The notes below the pieces were generated by a model. The model saw only the letters and a list, made by a program, of their open reading frames with translations, was not told the DNA's origin and searched no databases. A stretch of DNA of 64,000 bases, taken from Chryseobacterium sp. BGARF1 (GTDB taxonomy: Bacteria > Bacteroidota > Bacteroidia > Flavobacteriales > Weeksellaceae). The stretch lies in assembly GCF_001677955.1 (NCBI RefSeq), contig NZ_LELA01000079.1, forward strand, positions 17,838 through 81,837, read 5' to 3'. Of this stretch, positions 1-9,220 are shown piece by piece; position 1 is the first letter of the stretch, and each line of letters opens with the position of its first letter. The translations under genes and the position numbers were made by a program.

Positions 1-2221
1 AAAGATTATTATTGATCGCATCCTGCGTTTTATCTACCCCAAAACTGATAAACATTCCTACAAAAACAAAAGTATTGACGGGTGGAACGACTGCTGAACT
101 TCTGCTTCCGTTTTGTGAAAAATTGTATCCGTAAACATTTTTATTTCCTAAAACATTTGAAATACTTAAAACGAAAATAGTAAATGCTTTGGCATCTTTT
201 TTACCAATATTCGGAAGATAATTAAAACTTAAATTCAGCGCATTGTAATCTTTCAGTCTTCCTTCATTTCTTATAATATTGATGTCATTTTGGGTAACGA
301 TGTCGTAATAAGGTCGTCCTTTTGCGTAAGTGTAAGAAAGATTGACTCCGGTCTTCCATTCCGGGATAAATCTTTTGGCGACCACAGAAAGCGTGTGTTC
401 AGCAGCAAAATTGGGCTTTAAACTTACCGGATAATTCAGGAAATCTCTTTTAGAATCCAGGAACGAATAACTGATCCAGTAATCGATGTTTTCAAATGTT
501 TTTTTGTCCCTCCAAAATACTTCAAGCCCTTTTGCAAAACCATTTCCGTTGTTATTAAAAGCGGTTTGCACTTGCTGATTCTGGCTAGAATTTGGAACAA
601 TATTCTGAGTTTTGATCAATTCATCATATTTCTTATAAAAAGCTTCAAACCTCAAACTTCTTCCATCTGTCGACCTTTGAACCTGAAAAATATAATGTTG
701 TGACTTTTGAAAACCTAAATCTGCAGAAGAGTTAATATATTTACTTTCAGGATTTTGGAAGAACAATCCGTAAGCGAAAGAGGTTGTCCAGTCTTTTGCC
801 AGACGATAAGCCAAAGCAAAACGCGGTGCCAAATTATTTTTATTCAGATAAGAAGAATTTTCAGCTCTTACTCCAATTTTCGCTGATAAATTGTTGCTGA
901 AACCTAAATCTGTTTCCACAAAACCTGAAGAAACCAAATCACGATAGTTTTTATTGACCTCACCGAAATTTAGTTTTTCATTGGCATAATTCAATTCAAA
1001 TCCGCCTCGTAAAGCGCTTATTTTATTGATCTTTCTGTCGATAACTGCTTTAAAATTGATATAATTTCCATCATTTAATAATTCTGTTTTCTCCGATTCA
1101 GTTTGATTGGTTTCCGTAGAAAAATTTAAATCCGACTGATTGTAAGAATACGAAGCACTTGTATTGAAAAGATACTTCCCGAATTTTTGCTTGAAAGACA
1201 AGTTATGGTAAGTATTTTCACCTTTTAATCTCACTAATGCAAAATTATATCCTGGCTCTAAACTTTCGGTTTTTACGCCCATTTTATTAGTGTCAAACAT
1301 TCCGTAGTATTTTAAAAATCCTCCGGTTTTTGTTTTGATCCTAAAATTTGCATCGCCATTAAAACCTCTTGGAGCATCAATAAAATCAGTATTAAAATTA
1401 AAAACTTCCTGCATCAAACCTAAATTTGAATATCCTAAACTTGCTCCATAAGAATGATTTTTATTTTCACCTAATTTCTGGAAACTTCCACTTAAAAATA
1501 TGGGAGAAACACCGAAATCATAAGAACTCTGGTCTGGAAGATCTACACTTTCGAGCATCAAAGCTCCGGAAAGAGCCTGTCCGTACAAAGCAGAATATCC
1601 ACCGCTCGAAAAAATATTTCCTTTGAAAAGAGATGTGTTAAAACGGTCTCTTCCAGCAATTCCGGGAACCGAACTGGAAAAATAATTGTTGATCAAACTT
1701 CCGTCCATAAAAATTTTGGTTTCAGTTCCTGTTCCGCCACGAACGAATAAACCTTCGGTTTCCCCCACTTTCTGAACTCCGGGAAGATAAGTTAAAGCGG
1801 AAGAAATTTGTCCATCGGCTCCTGCTGTTGTGTAAATATCAATCGGCGTCAATAAAGCAGTTGCTCTTTTTCTGTCGCTCGCTTCGATAGAACCTGCAGA
1901 AATCACGACTGCATCGATCTCGTTGATCTGTTCTTTTAATTCGGCATTTACGGAAATATCTTTATCTTCAATTAAAATCGGTTTTTGAATTTCGTTGTAT
2001 TTCGGATGAACAAAAGTCAGGATATGATTACCTTTTTCGGAAGTTTCGAAAGAGAAATTCCCGTCGGGATCTGTTGTTGCACCATCGTAAGTTTCTTTTA
2101 AAGTCACATTGATCTGGCCTATTCCTTTATTTTTAAAAGTCACCTTTCCTGTAATTTTTGTCTGAGAAAAACTCAGAGCAAAAGAGAAAAAAGAGATGAG
2201 AAATAATAGTTTTGTTTTCAT
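1..2221 (-). CDS. TonB-dependent outer-membrane receptor, C-terminus cut by window edge
   Basis: The frame is open from the ATG at 2221 to the window edge, giving 740 codons without the stop. Residues 1-20 are a signal peptide ending near FALSFSQ. A carboxypeptidase-regulatory-like (CarbopepD_reg) beta-sandwich follows at about 22-95 (TKITGKVTFKNKGIG...). The plug domain then begins, with LTPIDIYTTAGADGQ and a FVRGG-type motif, followed by a long beta-barrel with alternating aromatic strands. This is the SusC/FecA-like arrangement typical of Bacteroidota. The substrate cannot be read from sequence. The remaining missing part is probably short, because the visible end (VFVGMFISFGVDK) looks like a final barrel strand. 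Confidence 0.9.
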   Translation of the reverse strand, partial: MKTKLLFLISFFSFALSFSQTKITGKVTFKNKGIGQINVTLKETYDGATTDPDGNFSFETSEKGNHILTFVHPKYNEIQKPILIEDKDISVNAELKEQINEIDAVVISAGSIEASDRKRATALLTPIDIYTTAGADGQISSALTYLPGVQKVGETEGLFVRGGTGTETKIFMDGSLINNYFSSSVPGIAGRDRFNTSLFKGNIFSSGGYSALYGQALSGALMLESVDLPDQSSYDFGVSPIFLSGSFQKLGENKNHSYGASLGYSNLGLMQEVFNFNTDFIDAPRGFNGDANFRIKTKTGGFLKYYGMFDTNKMGVKTESLEPGYNFALVRLKGENTYHNLSFKQKFGKYLFNTSASYSYNQSDLNFSTETNQTESEKTELLNDGNYINFKAVIDRKINKISALRGGFELNYANEKLNFGEVNKNYRDLVSSGFVETDLGFSNNLSAKIGVRAENSSYLNKNNLAPRFALAYRLAKDWTTSFAYGLFFQNPESKYINSSADLGFQKSQHYIFQVQRSTDGRSLRFEAFYKKYDELIKTQNIVPNSSQNQQVQTAFNNNGNGFAKGLEVFWRDKKTFENIDYWISYSFLDSKRDFLNYPVSLKPNFAAEHTLSVVAKRFIPEWKTGVNLSYTYAKGRPYYDIVTQNDINIIRNEGRLKDYNALNLSFNYLPNIGKKDAKAFTIFVLSISNVLGNKNVYGYNFSQNGSRSSAVVPPVNTFVFVGMFISFGVDKTQDAINNNL

Positions 2222-2399
2222 AGCTGTTTTAATTCGAATCAAAAATAGGATGAATTTTAATGTCTTTAAACTTTTTGTTACTGAGCTGTAGAATTTGGAA
2301 ACTGAATCGCTTTTTTGGGTTTAGAAATTTATTCTAAACTAATTTCGGTATCAAGATTGTTACTCTGTAATTATCATCACAACCTTTAAATATTAATTT

Positions 2400-2903
2400 A
2401 TGAAACTACAAAAATTAACATTATTAGCCAGTTGCGCTTTATTTGCAGCATCATGCAGTTCTAGTAAAACTTACAACGTTTTAGCAAAAAGTGGAACAAA
2501 AACTGGCGGAACAGCAAAATTTACTCAAAATGGTAACGAAGTGGTTATGAATCTCGAAGTAACGAATCTTACGCCGGGAACTCATGCAGTACACATTCAT
2601 GAAAAAGGTGACTGCTCTGCTCCGGATGCAACTTCTGCAGGCGGACATTGGAATCCCGGTAAAAATGACCACGGAAAATGGGGATCTGAACACTTCCACA
2701 TGGGAGATATCGGAAATCTGGAAGCCGGAACAGATGGAAAAGCGAAACTGACCTTTAAAACTGATAAATGGTGTTTAGACTGTGTAGACGAGTCTAAAAA
2801 CATTATCGGTAAAGGAATCATCATTCATGCTGATAAAGACGATTTTATGACGCAGCCAACAGGAAATGCAGGCGGAAGAGTGGGTTGTATAGAAATTAAA
2901 TAA
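2400..2903 (+). CDS. sodC: Superoxide dismutase [Cu-Zn], lipoprotein
   Basis: This enzyme dismutates superoxide in the envelope. Residues 1-19 form a lipoprotein signal with lipobox FAASC, so the mature protein should start at Cys19 and be lipid-anchored. Copper/zinc ligands are visible in order: HIH followed by EKGDC, GGHWNP, the HG of NDHGKWG, HMGD, and IIIHADKDD. The closing GGRVGC supplies the second disulfide cysteine. The 167-aa length is normal for bacterial SodC. It is a single gene ending in a strong hairpin shared with convergent prc. An extra CLDC pair near residues 122-125 is not part of the usual fold. Confidence 0.95.
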   Translation: MKLQKLTLLASCALFAASCSSSKTYNVLAKSGTKTGGTAKFTQNGNEVVMNLEVTNLTPGTHAVHIHEKGDCSAPDATSAGGHWNPGKNDHGKWGSEHFHMGDIGNLEAGTDGKAKLTFKTDKWCLDCVDESKNIIGKGIIIHADKDDFMTQPTGNAGGRVGCIEIK

Positions 2904-2921
2904 CTTCTTCTATTCTTAACA

Positions 2922-2960
2922 AAAAAAGCGGCGTTAATCGAAGATTAGCGCCGCTTTTTT
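2922..2960. terminator. Bidirectional intrinsic terminator between sodC and prc
   Basis: An 18-bp stem (2922-2939 pairs with 2943-2960, one G-T wobble) closes on a 3-nt loop. It has an A-tract on the left arm and a T-tract on the right, so it can terminate transcription from both convergent genes. Confidence 0.93.
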
Positions 2961-2971
2961 ATAATATTATC

Positions 2972-5101
2972 TTAAACTTTAGCCTTCATGTCTGCAACGA
3001 TATTCATTGCTTCCTGAAGGTAAGAATCTTTTCTAAGGTTCTTGATCCACATTTCAGATTTCTTCTTGAAAACCTCATCCTTCTTCTCTCTTTCGATCTC
3101 TGCAGGATACATTTCAAATTTTAATCCATTATCAAATTTCGTAAGCTTTTTAAACTTTTCAATTTGAGACTTTCTGTGTTTCATCAAGTCATTGAACTTA
3201 TTAATATTTAAAGTAATGGTCTCTTCTTTGTCTAATTGCTCTCTCCATTGAGCAGACTCAAGCAACAATTGGTAGTTTGCATTTTTTGCCATTCTGTCGT
3301 TGCTCGCTTTTTCTAAAGCTTTCACATCAAAATAGCTCAGCTTTTGGAAAGTAGCACTCGGAATTTTGTCCCAAGCCAAAGCAAAATCATCATATCTTTC
3401 CCCAATTTCTGCATAAGTAAAGAAGTCTTTCATCTGAATGTCAGAAACAATCCCTTTTCTCTGATTAGATTCTCCGGTAATTCTGTAGAACTTCTGAATC
3501 GTCAGTTTTAAAGATCCGAAATCGTCTTCACTATTTAAAAATCTATTTAGATCTACGAAAGTTTGTACCGTTCCTTTACCATAAGATTGAGGTGAACCTA
3601 CAATAATTGCTCTTCCGTAATCCTGCATTACACCAGCTAAAATCTCTGAAGCCGAAGCTGAAATTTCATTCTGCATAATTACTAAAGGACCTGTCCAGAT
3701 CGGAGTTTCCTGCTTATTTTTTAGCGTTTGAATTTTTCCGTTTCCGTCTTTTACCTGAACGTAAGGACCTGCATTCATAAATAATCCCATGATGTCTCCA
3801 ACTTCCGTTAATGAACCACCACCGTTATTCCTAAGGTCTAAAACAATTCCTTCAATATTTTGAGCTTTCAGCTTAATGATCTCGTTTTTGATGTCATCAG
3901 AAGCATTTCTTCCTTTTTCATCTTCGAAATCTGCATTAAAGCTAGGAAGATTGATAAATCCGTATTTTTTACCGTTTGGAGAATTTACAATAATACTTTT
4001 CGCAAAAGTGTCTTCAATAGCCACTTCTTCACGAATCATCGTTACTTCTACAATCGTTTTATCTTTTTTCTGAACCGTCAAAGTAACCGGAGTTCCTTTT
4101 TCACCTCTGATCAATCGTACCGCCTCATCAGAAAGCATTCCTACGACATTGACGTGGTCTTCTTTAGGATTAGATTTTACTTTTAAGATTTTATCGCCGT
4201 CAGACAATTTTTTAGATTTCCAAGCCGGCGCACCGATCGTTAAAGCACCCAAATAAAGATTTCCTTTTTTCTCCTGAATAATAGCACCGATTCCGATTAC
4301 TTTACCTTTAAACTGGGTATCAAAATCTTCTTTATCTTTTGGAGAGTAATAATTGGTATGCGGATCAAAAACTTCTGTATAAGCGTTCATATACACCGAA
4401 AACCAATCCATTTTCTTTCTTTTTTTGAATCTGGTAAATGTTTCTTTTACCAAATCTTTCACCTCATCCGTTGCTTTTGTAAGCTTCTGTTGTGGAGAAA
4501 GAATTTCAAGTTTGATGGTATCTTTCAGCTTAAACTTCTGTACAGAATCTTTCTTTTCTTTTTGAGCTTCTTCTTTGCTGTTCATCGATTCAATTTCCTG
4601 AAGGATATTGTATTTGATGAATTTTTTCCACTCGTTATACTGCTCCTTTTGATCTACAGGAACTTTTTTCAATTTAGATTCCAAAGTAAGCGTTTCATCT
4701 TCTTCAAGATTAATTGGCTTGCTAAAAATTTCCTGAGTAATCTTATCAATTTCATCTACTCTTTGGTACAATCTGTCAATTGTAAGCTTATAAAACTGCA
4801 GATCTCCCTGATTGATATAATCGTCAAGCTTTGTTTCATGCTTGGCAAATTCGTTCATATCAGACTGAAGAAAGTATCTTTTCCCAGGATCAATCATTTC
4901 AAAATAATGTTTGTAAACATCTTTTGAATAGGCATCGTTAATCGGTTTTGGGCTGTAGTGTAAATAAGAAAGAGTATTTTTAACACTCACCATTATCGTC
5001 TGCATTTTCTCATCGTCATTTTTTGGCGAGTTGAAACAAAACATAAGACTTGTTAATGGAATAAAGAGTAGAAATTTATTTAGCTTAAAATTTTTCCACA
5101 T
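2972..5101 (-). CDS. prc: Carboxy-terminal processing protease (tail-specific protease, S41A)
   Basis: This periplasmic serine protease degrades or trims proteins from their C-termini. The N-terminus (about 1-25) is a signal/anchor. A helical N-terminal domain includes FDPHTNYYSPKD near residue 245, matching Prc DPHTxY. A PDZ domain lies at about 255-355, and the S41 core contains SASASE at 481-485 with the catalytic Lys in YGKGTVQ (Lys509), forming the Ser-Lys dyad. A C-terminal helical extension follows, as in E. coli Prc; 709 aa is close to the usual 680-720. It is monocistronic between the shared terminator and the divergent surE promoter region. Confidence 0.93.
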   Translation of the reverse strand: MWKNFKLNKFLLFIPLTSLMFCFNSPKNDDEKMQTIMVSVKNTLSYLHYSPKPINDAYSKDVYKHYFEMIDPGKRYFLQSDMNEFAKHETKLDDYINQGDLQFYKLTIDRLYQRVDEIDKITQEIFSKPINLEEDETLTLESKLKKVPVDQKEQYNEWKKFIKYNILQEIESMNSKEEAQKEKKDSVQKFKLKDTIKLEILSPQQKLTKATDEVKDLVKETFTRFKKRKKMDWFSVYMNAYTEVFDPHTNYYSPKDKEDFDTQFKGKVIGIGAIIQEKKGNLYLGALTIGAPAWKSKKLSDGDKILKVKSNPKEDHVNVVGMLSDEAVRLIRGEKGTPVTLTVQKKDKTIVEVTMIREEVAIEDTFAKSIIVNSPNGKKYGFINLPSFNADFEDEKGRNASDDIKNEIIKLKAQNIEGIVLDLRNNGGGSLTEVGDIMGLFMNAGPYVQVKDGNGKIQTLKNKQETPIWTGPLVIMQNEISASASEILAGVMQDYGRAIIVGSPQSYGKGTVQTFVDLNRFLNSEDDFGSLKLTIQKFYRITGESNQRKGIVSDIQMKDFFTYAEIGERYDDFALAWDKIPSATFQKLSYFDVKALEKASNDRMAKNANYQLLLESAQWREQLDKEETITLNINKFNDLMKHRKSQIEKFKKLTKFDNGLKFEMYPAEIEREKKDEVFKKKSEMWIKNLRKDSYLQEAMNIVADMKAKV

Positions 5102-5220
5102 AAATCTGTAATATATTTTTATTAAATTCTATTAAATCATCCAATAAGTAGCATTTATTAAATGACTGTTACAAACTATCAAATTTAATACCTTATTTAC
5201 AATTATCAATTAGTTTTAAG

Positions 5221-5228
5221 TAATTTTG
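5221..5228 (+). promoter_or_regulatory. Bacteroidota -7 element upstream of surE
   Basis: TAATTTTG matches the TAnnTTTG -7 consensus exactly and lies 16 nt before the surE ATG. No convincing -33 TTG was found at the expected spacing. Confidence 0.5.
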
Positions 5229-5244
5229 TTAAAATTAAATTTTT

Positions 5245-6015
5245 ATGGAAAAACCACTTATTCTGGTAACAAATGACGACGGTATTACAGCTCCGGGTAT
5301 CAGAAATCTTGTAGAATTTATGAATGAAATAGGAGACGTAATTGTGGTTGCTCCCAACTCGCCACAAAGCGGAAAAGGCCATGCAATCACGATAAACTCT
5401 ACATTAAGCTATGAAGAAGTCCAGCTTGAAGGGCCACAAACCGATTATTCGTGCAGCGGAACTCCTGTTGACTGTGTGAAAATGGCTTTAGATAAAATAC
5501 TTCCCAGAAGACCAGATCTTGTAGTATCGGGAATTAATCATGGTGCCAACTCTTCAATTAATGTAATTTATTCTGGTACCATGTCTGCAGCAGTAGAAGG
5601 CGGTGTAGAAGGTCTGCCTTCAATCGGATTTTCACTTTTAGACTTCAGTTGGGAAGCAGATTTTACACAGGCAAAAGAATACATTCAAAATATTGTCAGA
5701 AAAACTTTAGAAAACCCAATGCCTAAAGGTGTTGTTCTTAATGTAAATATTCCTAAGCTTTTAAAAGAAGAAATAAAAGGCGTGAAAATCTGCAAGCAGG
5801 CTCATGCAAAATGGGAAGAAAGTTTTGACGAAAGAATCAATCCACATGGTAAAAAATACTACTGGTTGACCGGATATTTCAACAATATGGATGAATCTGA
5901 AGATGCAGACGAAACAGCTTTGGCAAACGGATATATCTCAATTGTACCGGTAAAGTTTGATATGACCGCTTATGAATATATGAATACCCTTCGTGAAGTA
6001 ATGGATTTTGAATAA
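5245..6015 (+). CDS. surE: 5'/3'-nucleotidase SurE
   Basis: SurE is a metal-dependent nucleoside monophosphatase. The N-terminal signature LVTNDDGITAPGI (residues 6-18) carries the DD metal ligands. The SGTPVDCVKMAL and VSGINHGANSSINVIYSGTMSAAVEG motifs complete the active site (Ser/Asn metal ligands). The 256-aa length is typical. Its TAA overlaps the ATG of the next gene by one base (TAATG), so the two are probably translationally coupled. A -7 element lies just upstream. Confidence 0.96.
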   Translation: MEKPLILVTNDDGITAPGIRNLVEFMNEIGDVIVVAPNSPQSGKGHAITINSTLSYEEVQLEGPQTDYSCSGTPVDCVKMALDKILPRRPDLVVSGINHGANSSINVIYSGTMSAAVEGGVEGLPSIGFSLLDFSWEADFTQAKEYIQNIVRKTLENPMPKGVVLNVNIPKLLKEEIKGVKICKQAHAKWEESFDERINPHGKKYYWLTGYFNNMDESEDADETALANGYISIVPVKFDMTAYEYMNTLREVMDFE

Positions 6016-6680
6016 TGTACGAAAAATTAGATAACCCTGTCTATCATTCACTTAATGAATATCACAAAAAGTTTTGCTTAAACTTCGGTGATTCTAAATT
6101 TTACAATCCTGAAGTCGCCGCTTTTGGAGGTTCATTAAACGTTGCAAAAGGAAATGACATCACAGACTATGCAAAGATCTGTGATGATTTTCTCATTTTC
6201 GGATTTAAACCAGATTTAGGAGAACTTAAAACAGAAATATCTCAACTTGTTTGTGATCAATATATTTTAGAAAACAAAATTGAACTCGATTATACCGAAG
6301 AAATCATCGAGCTTCAGGATGAAAATCATGACGAGTTATTGGCTTTTGTTAGGAAGTTTTATCCTCATTATTTTAAAAACAGAACTCCGGAATTAGGAAA
6401 ATATTTCGGTATTTTTAAAGATAACAAACTTGTTACTATAACTGGGCAGAGAATGCAGATGAATGATATGACGGAAGTAAGCGCCGTTATTACAGACACA
6501 GATTATCTGGGAAAAGGCTTTGCCAAACAGTTGGTCGCATTTGTTTCCAATACAATATTTGAAGATGGTAAAACACCCTTTCTTCATGTTGCTGAAAACA
6601 ATCTCGGAGCAAAGAAACTCTATGAAAAATTAGGTTTTGATCTGAGAGGTAAAATAAATTTATGGGGTGTGAAAATTTAA
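6015..6680 (+). CDS. GNAT-family N-acetyltransferase
   Basis: The C-terminal half (about residues 100-221) has the GNAT order: a central strand (KLVTITGQRMQ), acetyl-CoA loop VITDTDYLGKGFAKQLVAFV (V-x-T-x3-x-G-K-G-x-A pattern) and then NLGAKKLYEKLGFDLRGK, the usual closing helix-strand. The N-terminal half is not recognised. This architecture resembles FR47-type proteins that acetylate small molecules. The substrate is unknown. It is coupled to surE by a TAATG overlap and ends at a hairpin terminator. Confidence 0.85.
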   Translation: MYEKLDNPVYHSLNEYHKKFCLNFGDSKFYNPEVAAFGGSLNVAKGNDITDYAKICDDFLIFGFKPDLGELKTEISQLVCDQYILENKIELDYTEEIIELQDENHDELLAFVRKFYPHYFKNRTPELGKYFGIFKDNKLVTITGQRMQMNDMTEVSAVITDTDYLGKGFAKQLVAFVSNTIFEDGKTPFLHVAENNLGAKKLYEKLGFDLRGKINLWGVKI

Positions 6681-6711
6681 AATTAATTGATCCCACAGAT
6701 CTCACAAATCA

Positions 6712-6765
6712 GCACAGATTTTACAAACATTCATCCGAGTAATTTGTAGAATCTGTGTTTTTTTT
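6712..6765 (+). terminator. Hairpin terminator built from a CACAGATT repeat
   Basis: GCACAGATTTTACAAA (6712-6727) pairs with TTTGTAGAATCTGTGT (6743-6758) and is followed by a run of T. The arm sequence belongs to the CACAGATT family of dispersed elements, also seen at 6693-6720 and 9221-9288. Confidence 0.8.
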
Positions 6766-6767
6766 AT

Positions 6768-8171
6768 TTAAAATAAAACCTTATCCTCTTTTCTCAGTTC
6801 TTCCAGATATTTACTTTTATCATCTCTGTAGAAGAGATTCATCGTCTCAAAAGGGATCATTTTTAAATCTTTATTGACAATGTGAACACAAGATTTTTTT
6901 ACGGCGCGAACATCAAAATCATGGGCATCCATAAAATTCATGATAATAATTCTGAACAGATTATCATAATCTAAATTTGGAGCCGAAACTTCTGGAAGAC
7001 AGCAAAGTAATTGGTTTACTTTAGGCTGTACTTTATCAACAGAAATTCCTGTACTGAAAATATCTAAAAGCTGCATTTGCAAACCCTCATCCTGTTCGTA
7101 GACAATGGTATTTTTAGTTTCATTATTCAATAAATCGGCAGGATTGATGTATCGTGTTAAAGGAATCGTTTCGCCTTCCAGTTTTAAAATATAACCCATT
7201 GCCAATGCATCCGGATTACACGGAACAGGAATAATATCATCTCCATTTAAAAGTGGGAACTGGTTTAAAATTTCCTGTCGTACTTCCGTCAACGTAATTT
7301 TTTCGTGTGCAGAATCTTCTCTGTTTCTTCCGGCAACTTCTACAGGCTGAAAAGTGATTCCGCGAACGCATTTTTGTTTTAAAGCAAAGTCAATTAATTT
7401 TCCAATTTCATCAATATTTTTTCCTTTTTGTAAGACAATAACCAACGTTGTAGAAAGGTTTAAGACATTTAGTTTTTCCAAAGCTTTCATCCGAACATTT
7501 GTAAGATCTTTCCCTCGAAAATCTTTCAAAACTTCCGGTTTAAAAGAATCAAACTGAAGATAAATTTCAAATTCGGGAGCATAAGTTGCCAATTTTTCAG
7601 CAAAACCAGGATCATTCGCAATACGAATTCCGTTGGTATTAAGCATTAAATGTTTAATCGGTTTGGACTTCGCAATATCCATAATTTTAAAAAACTCAGG
7701 ATGAATCGTCGGTTCTCCGCCACTGATTTGTACAACATCGGGTTGTCCCTCATTTTTGACAATGATATCAAACATTGCCTCAATTTCCTCTAAGCTTCTG
7801 TGACTTCCGTAATGTGGCGAAGACATCGCATAACAAGTCGGGCAAGTCAGATTACAGCGATCTGTAACTTCTACAATCGAAAGACAGCTATGCTGCTCAT
7901 GATCAACACACAAACCACAATCGTAGGGACAACCATATTCAACATCAGTTCCGAAATGAACAGGCATTTCAGAAGCTTTATTATAATTTCTGATGTTTTT
8001 ATAATATTGAACGTCAGAAGCAATCATTGTCTTAAAGAAACCATGATCGGGGCATCTTTTGGTCATAAAAACAGATTCATCTTCGATGATAATCTTAGCT
8101 CCTACCCTTTTCAGACATTCCGGGCAAAGACTGATCGTATAATCGTAATAAGTATAATTTCTTACCGGCAT
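6768..8171 (-). CDS. Cys-rich radical SAM enzyme, Tes/MJ0619-like architecture
   Basis: The start is taken at 8171 (MPVRNYTYY...). A longer reading from 8210 would overlap the upstream gene and adds unconserved sequence. In 467 aa there is an N-terminal cysteine region: CPEC (Cys16/19), CPDHG (Cys40), CPYDCGLC (81/85/88) and a Cys at 96. The radical SAM CxxxCxxC follows (CNLTCPTC, 106/110/113), then a GGEPT-type SAM motif (SGGEPTIHPEF). From family knowledge, this cysteine order recalls the group containing archaeal tetraether-lipid synthase Tes and MJ0619, which act on lipids or pterins. The neighbours are an Lgt-like membrane enzyme and a small membrane protein, suggesting a lipid-related job, which is inference. 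Confidence 0.8.
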   Translation of the reverse strand: MPVRNYTYYDYTISLCPECLKRVGAKIIIEDESVFMTKRCPDHGFFKTMIASDVQYYKNIRNYNKASEMPVHFGTDVEYGCPYDCGLCVDHEQHSCLSIVEVTDRCNLTCPTCYAMSSPHYGSHRSLEEIEAMFDIIVKNEGQPDVVQISGGEPTIHPEFFKIMDIAKSKPIKHLMLNTNGIRIANDPGFAEKLATYAPEFEIYLQFDSFKPEVLKDFRGKDLTNVRMKALEKLNVLNLSTTLVIVLQKGKNIDEIGKLIDFALKQKCVRGITFQPVEVAGRNREDSAHEKITLTEVRQEILNQFPLLNGDDIIPVPCNPDALAMGYILKLEGETIPLTRYINPADLLNNETKNTIVYEQDEGLQMQLLDIFSTGISVDKVQPKVNQLLCCLPEVSAPNLDYDNLFRIIIMNFMDAHDFDVRAVKKSCVHIVNKDLKMIPFETMNLFYRDDKSKYLEELRKEDKVLF

Positions 8172-8184
8172 AATATTCAATGTA

Positions 8185-8418
8185 TTACATTCCTCCACAT
8201 ACAAAACCACTGATCAAACCACAGATCAGCAATGAGATCAACATGGTCTGCCAAAAATGTTTCTGGGTAAATTTTTTATCATTATTCCATTCATAAATTA
8301 CCTTTGCAATTCCCGAAATAATAAGTGAAACCACTAAAGAAACAACGATGATTATTCCTATAATCATGGCGACCAATCCGCCTAAACCGCCAACTTCCAG
8401 AAACGTGAGGATATTCAT
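8185..8418 (-). CDS. Small two-helix membrane protein
   Basis: This 77-aa protein has two hydrophobic segments, about residues 8-38 (Gly/Ile/Val rich) and 58-74, separated by a charged loop (YEWNNDKKFTQKHF). No family is recognised. It sits 3 nt after the Lgt-like gene and 13 nt before the radical SAM start, so the three are almost certainly co-transcribed. A role as membrane subunit or anchor for the radical SAM enzyme is possible but unproven. Confidence 0.75.
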   Translation of the reverse strand: MNILTFLEVGGLGGLVAMIIGIIIVVSLVVSLIISGIAKVIYEWNNDKKFTQKHFWQTMLISLLICGLISGFVCGGM

Positions 8419-8421
8419 GTT

Positions 8422-9195
8422 TTAATATTTTGATGTTTTGATCTTATAAATGTAATAAATAATCACAGAAAGACATACCAATTGAATGGTTCCCAAATTT
8501 CCGATGATATCAATTTTAGGTTTGATAAAATCTAAAAAGAATCTGAAACTAAAGTAACTCAGCATAAACAGCTGAAAAACAAAACCTGAAGGATATTTAT
8601 TTTTTTTCTGAATCATTGTTAAAACAATCCACAAAACAATAAGAAAAGCGATTTCATACAACGCAACAGGATGCCTTAAATATTCATCACCAAGATGCAT
8701 TCCGAAAATAGAATCTGTCGGTAATCCGTAAGTTTCTTCATGAATTCCTGTGAGAAAACAGCCTATCCGCCCGATAATCATTGCTAAAATCAAAGGATAA
8801 ACGATCAAATCTCCGGTGCTTTCTTTATGACCTACTATTTTTTTTGCCAGTTCTACTCCGATAAGCCCGAAAGCCAATCCGCCAACAATGGTATTATTTG
8901 TCCAGAATCGTTTTAAATTGAAATCATTAAAAAAAACATAGGGATTTTCTAGATTTCCAATGAGTTTTGAACCAATCAAAGCTCCTGCTGTAGCACCGAT
9001 AAGAACTGCTGCAGAAGTATTGAAAGACAATTTTTCTTTTGATTTTCGTTTCAAATAAAAATAAAAACGCATGCCGAGAAATATTCCCAAAGTTTCAAAC
9101 ACAGGATGTGCAAGAATCGTTTTACCAAAAATCTGAAATGTAACAGGAAAATCCATTGACTCAAAAGTAAGATATTTCAAAATATGATGATGCAA
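8422..9195 (-). CDS. Lgt-like (prolipoprotein diacylglyceryl transferase family) membrane protein
   Basis: It has about seven predicted membrane segments and the Lgt signature in modified form: GRIGCFLTGIHEETYGLPT instead of the canonical GRIGNF, then RHPVALYEIAF. From memory of the E. coli enzyme, the Arg of GRIG is kept, the following Asn is replaced by Cys, and the His of the HGG motif is missing (NNTIVGGLAFG). This suggests a paralogue rather than the housekeeping lipoprotein transferase. A start at 9156 (MDFPVTF) is also possible. It is the first gene of the minus-strand set with the small membrane protein and the radical SAM enzyme. Confidence 0.8.
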   Translation of the reverse strand: MHHHILKYLTFESMDFPVTFQIFGKTILAHPVFETLGIFLGMRFYFYLKRKSKEKLSFNTSAAVLIGATAGALIGSKLIGNLENPYVFFNDFNLKRFWTNNTIVGGLAFGLIGVELAKKIVGHKESTGDLIVYPLILAMIIGRIGCFLTGIHEETYGLPTDSIFGMHLGDEYLRHPVALYEIAFLIVLWIVLTMIQKKNKYPSGFVFQLFMLSYFSFRFFLDFIKPKIDIIGNLGTIQLVCLSVIIYYIYKIKTSKY

Positions 9196-9220
9196 TTCTT
9201 TTTTTCAAAAATTTATTCTC

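Noticed and set aside
1426..1626. 66-aa plus-strand frame opposite the TonB-dependent receptor
   Set aside because: The minus-strand receptor frame is continuous here with clear barrel-strand pattern.
3860..4927. Several plus-strand frames of 65-189 aa opposite prc
   Set aside because: They are antisense to a strongly conserved S41 protease and are rich in Phe/Ile/Ser as expected for the reverse of Lys/Glu-rich coding sequence.
8172..8210. Thirteen-residue N-terminal extension of the radical SAM protein
   Set aside because: It overlaps the upstream small membrane gene and adds residues with no family match; the ATG at 8171 is the better start.
7354..8213. Plus-strand frames of 67 and 137 aa opposite the radical SAM gene
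   Set aside because: Antisense shadows of a conserved enzyme; no start signals or recognisable domains.
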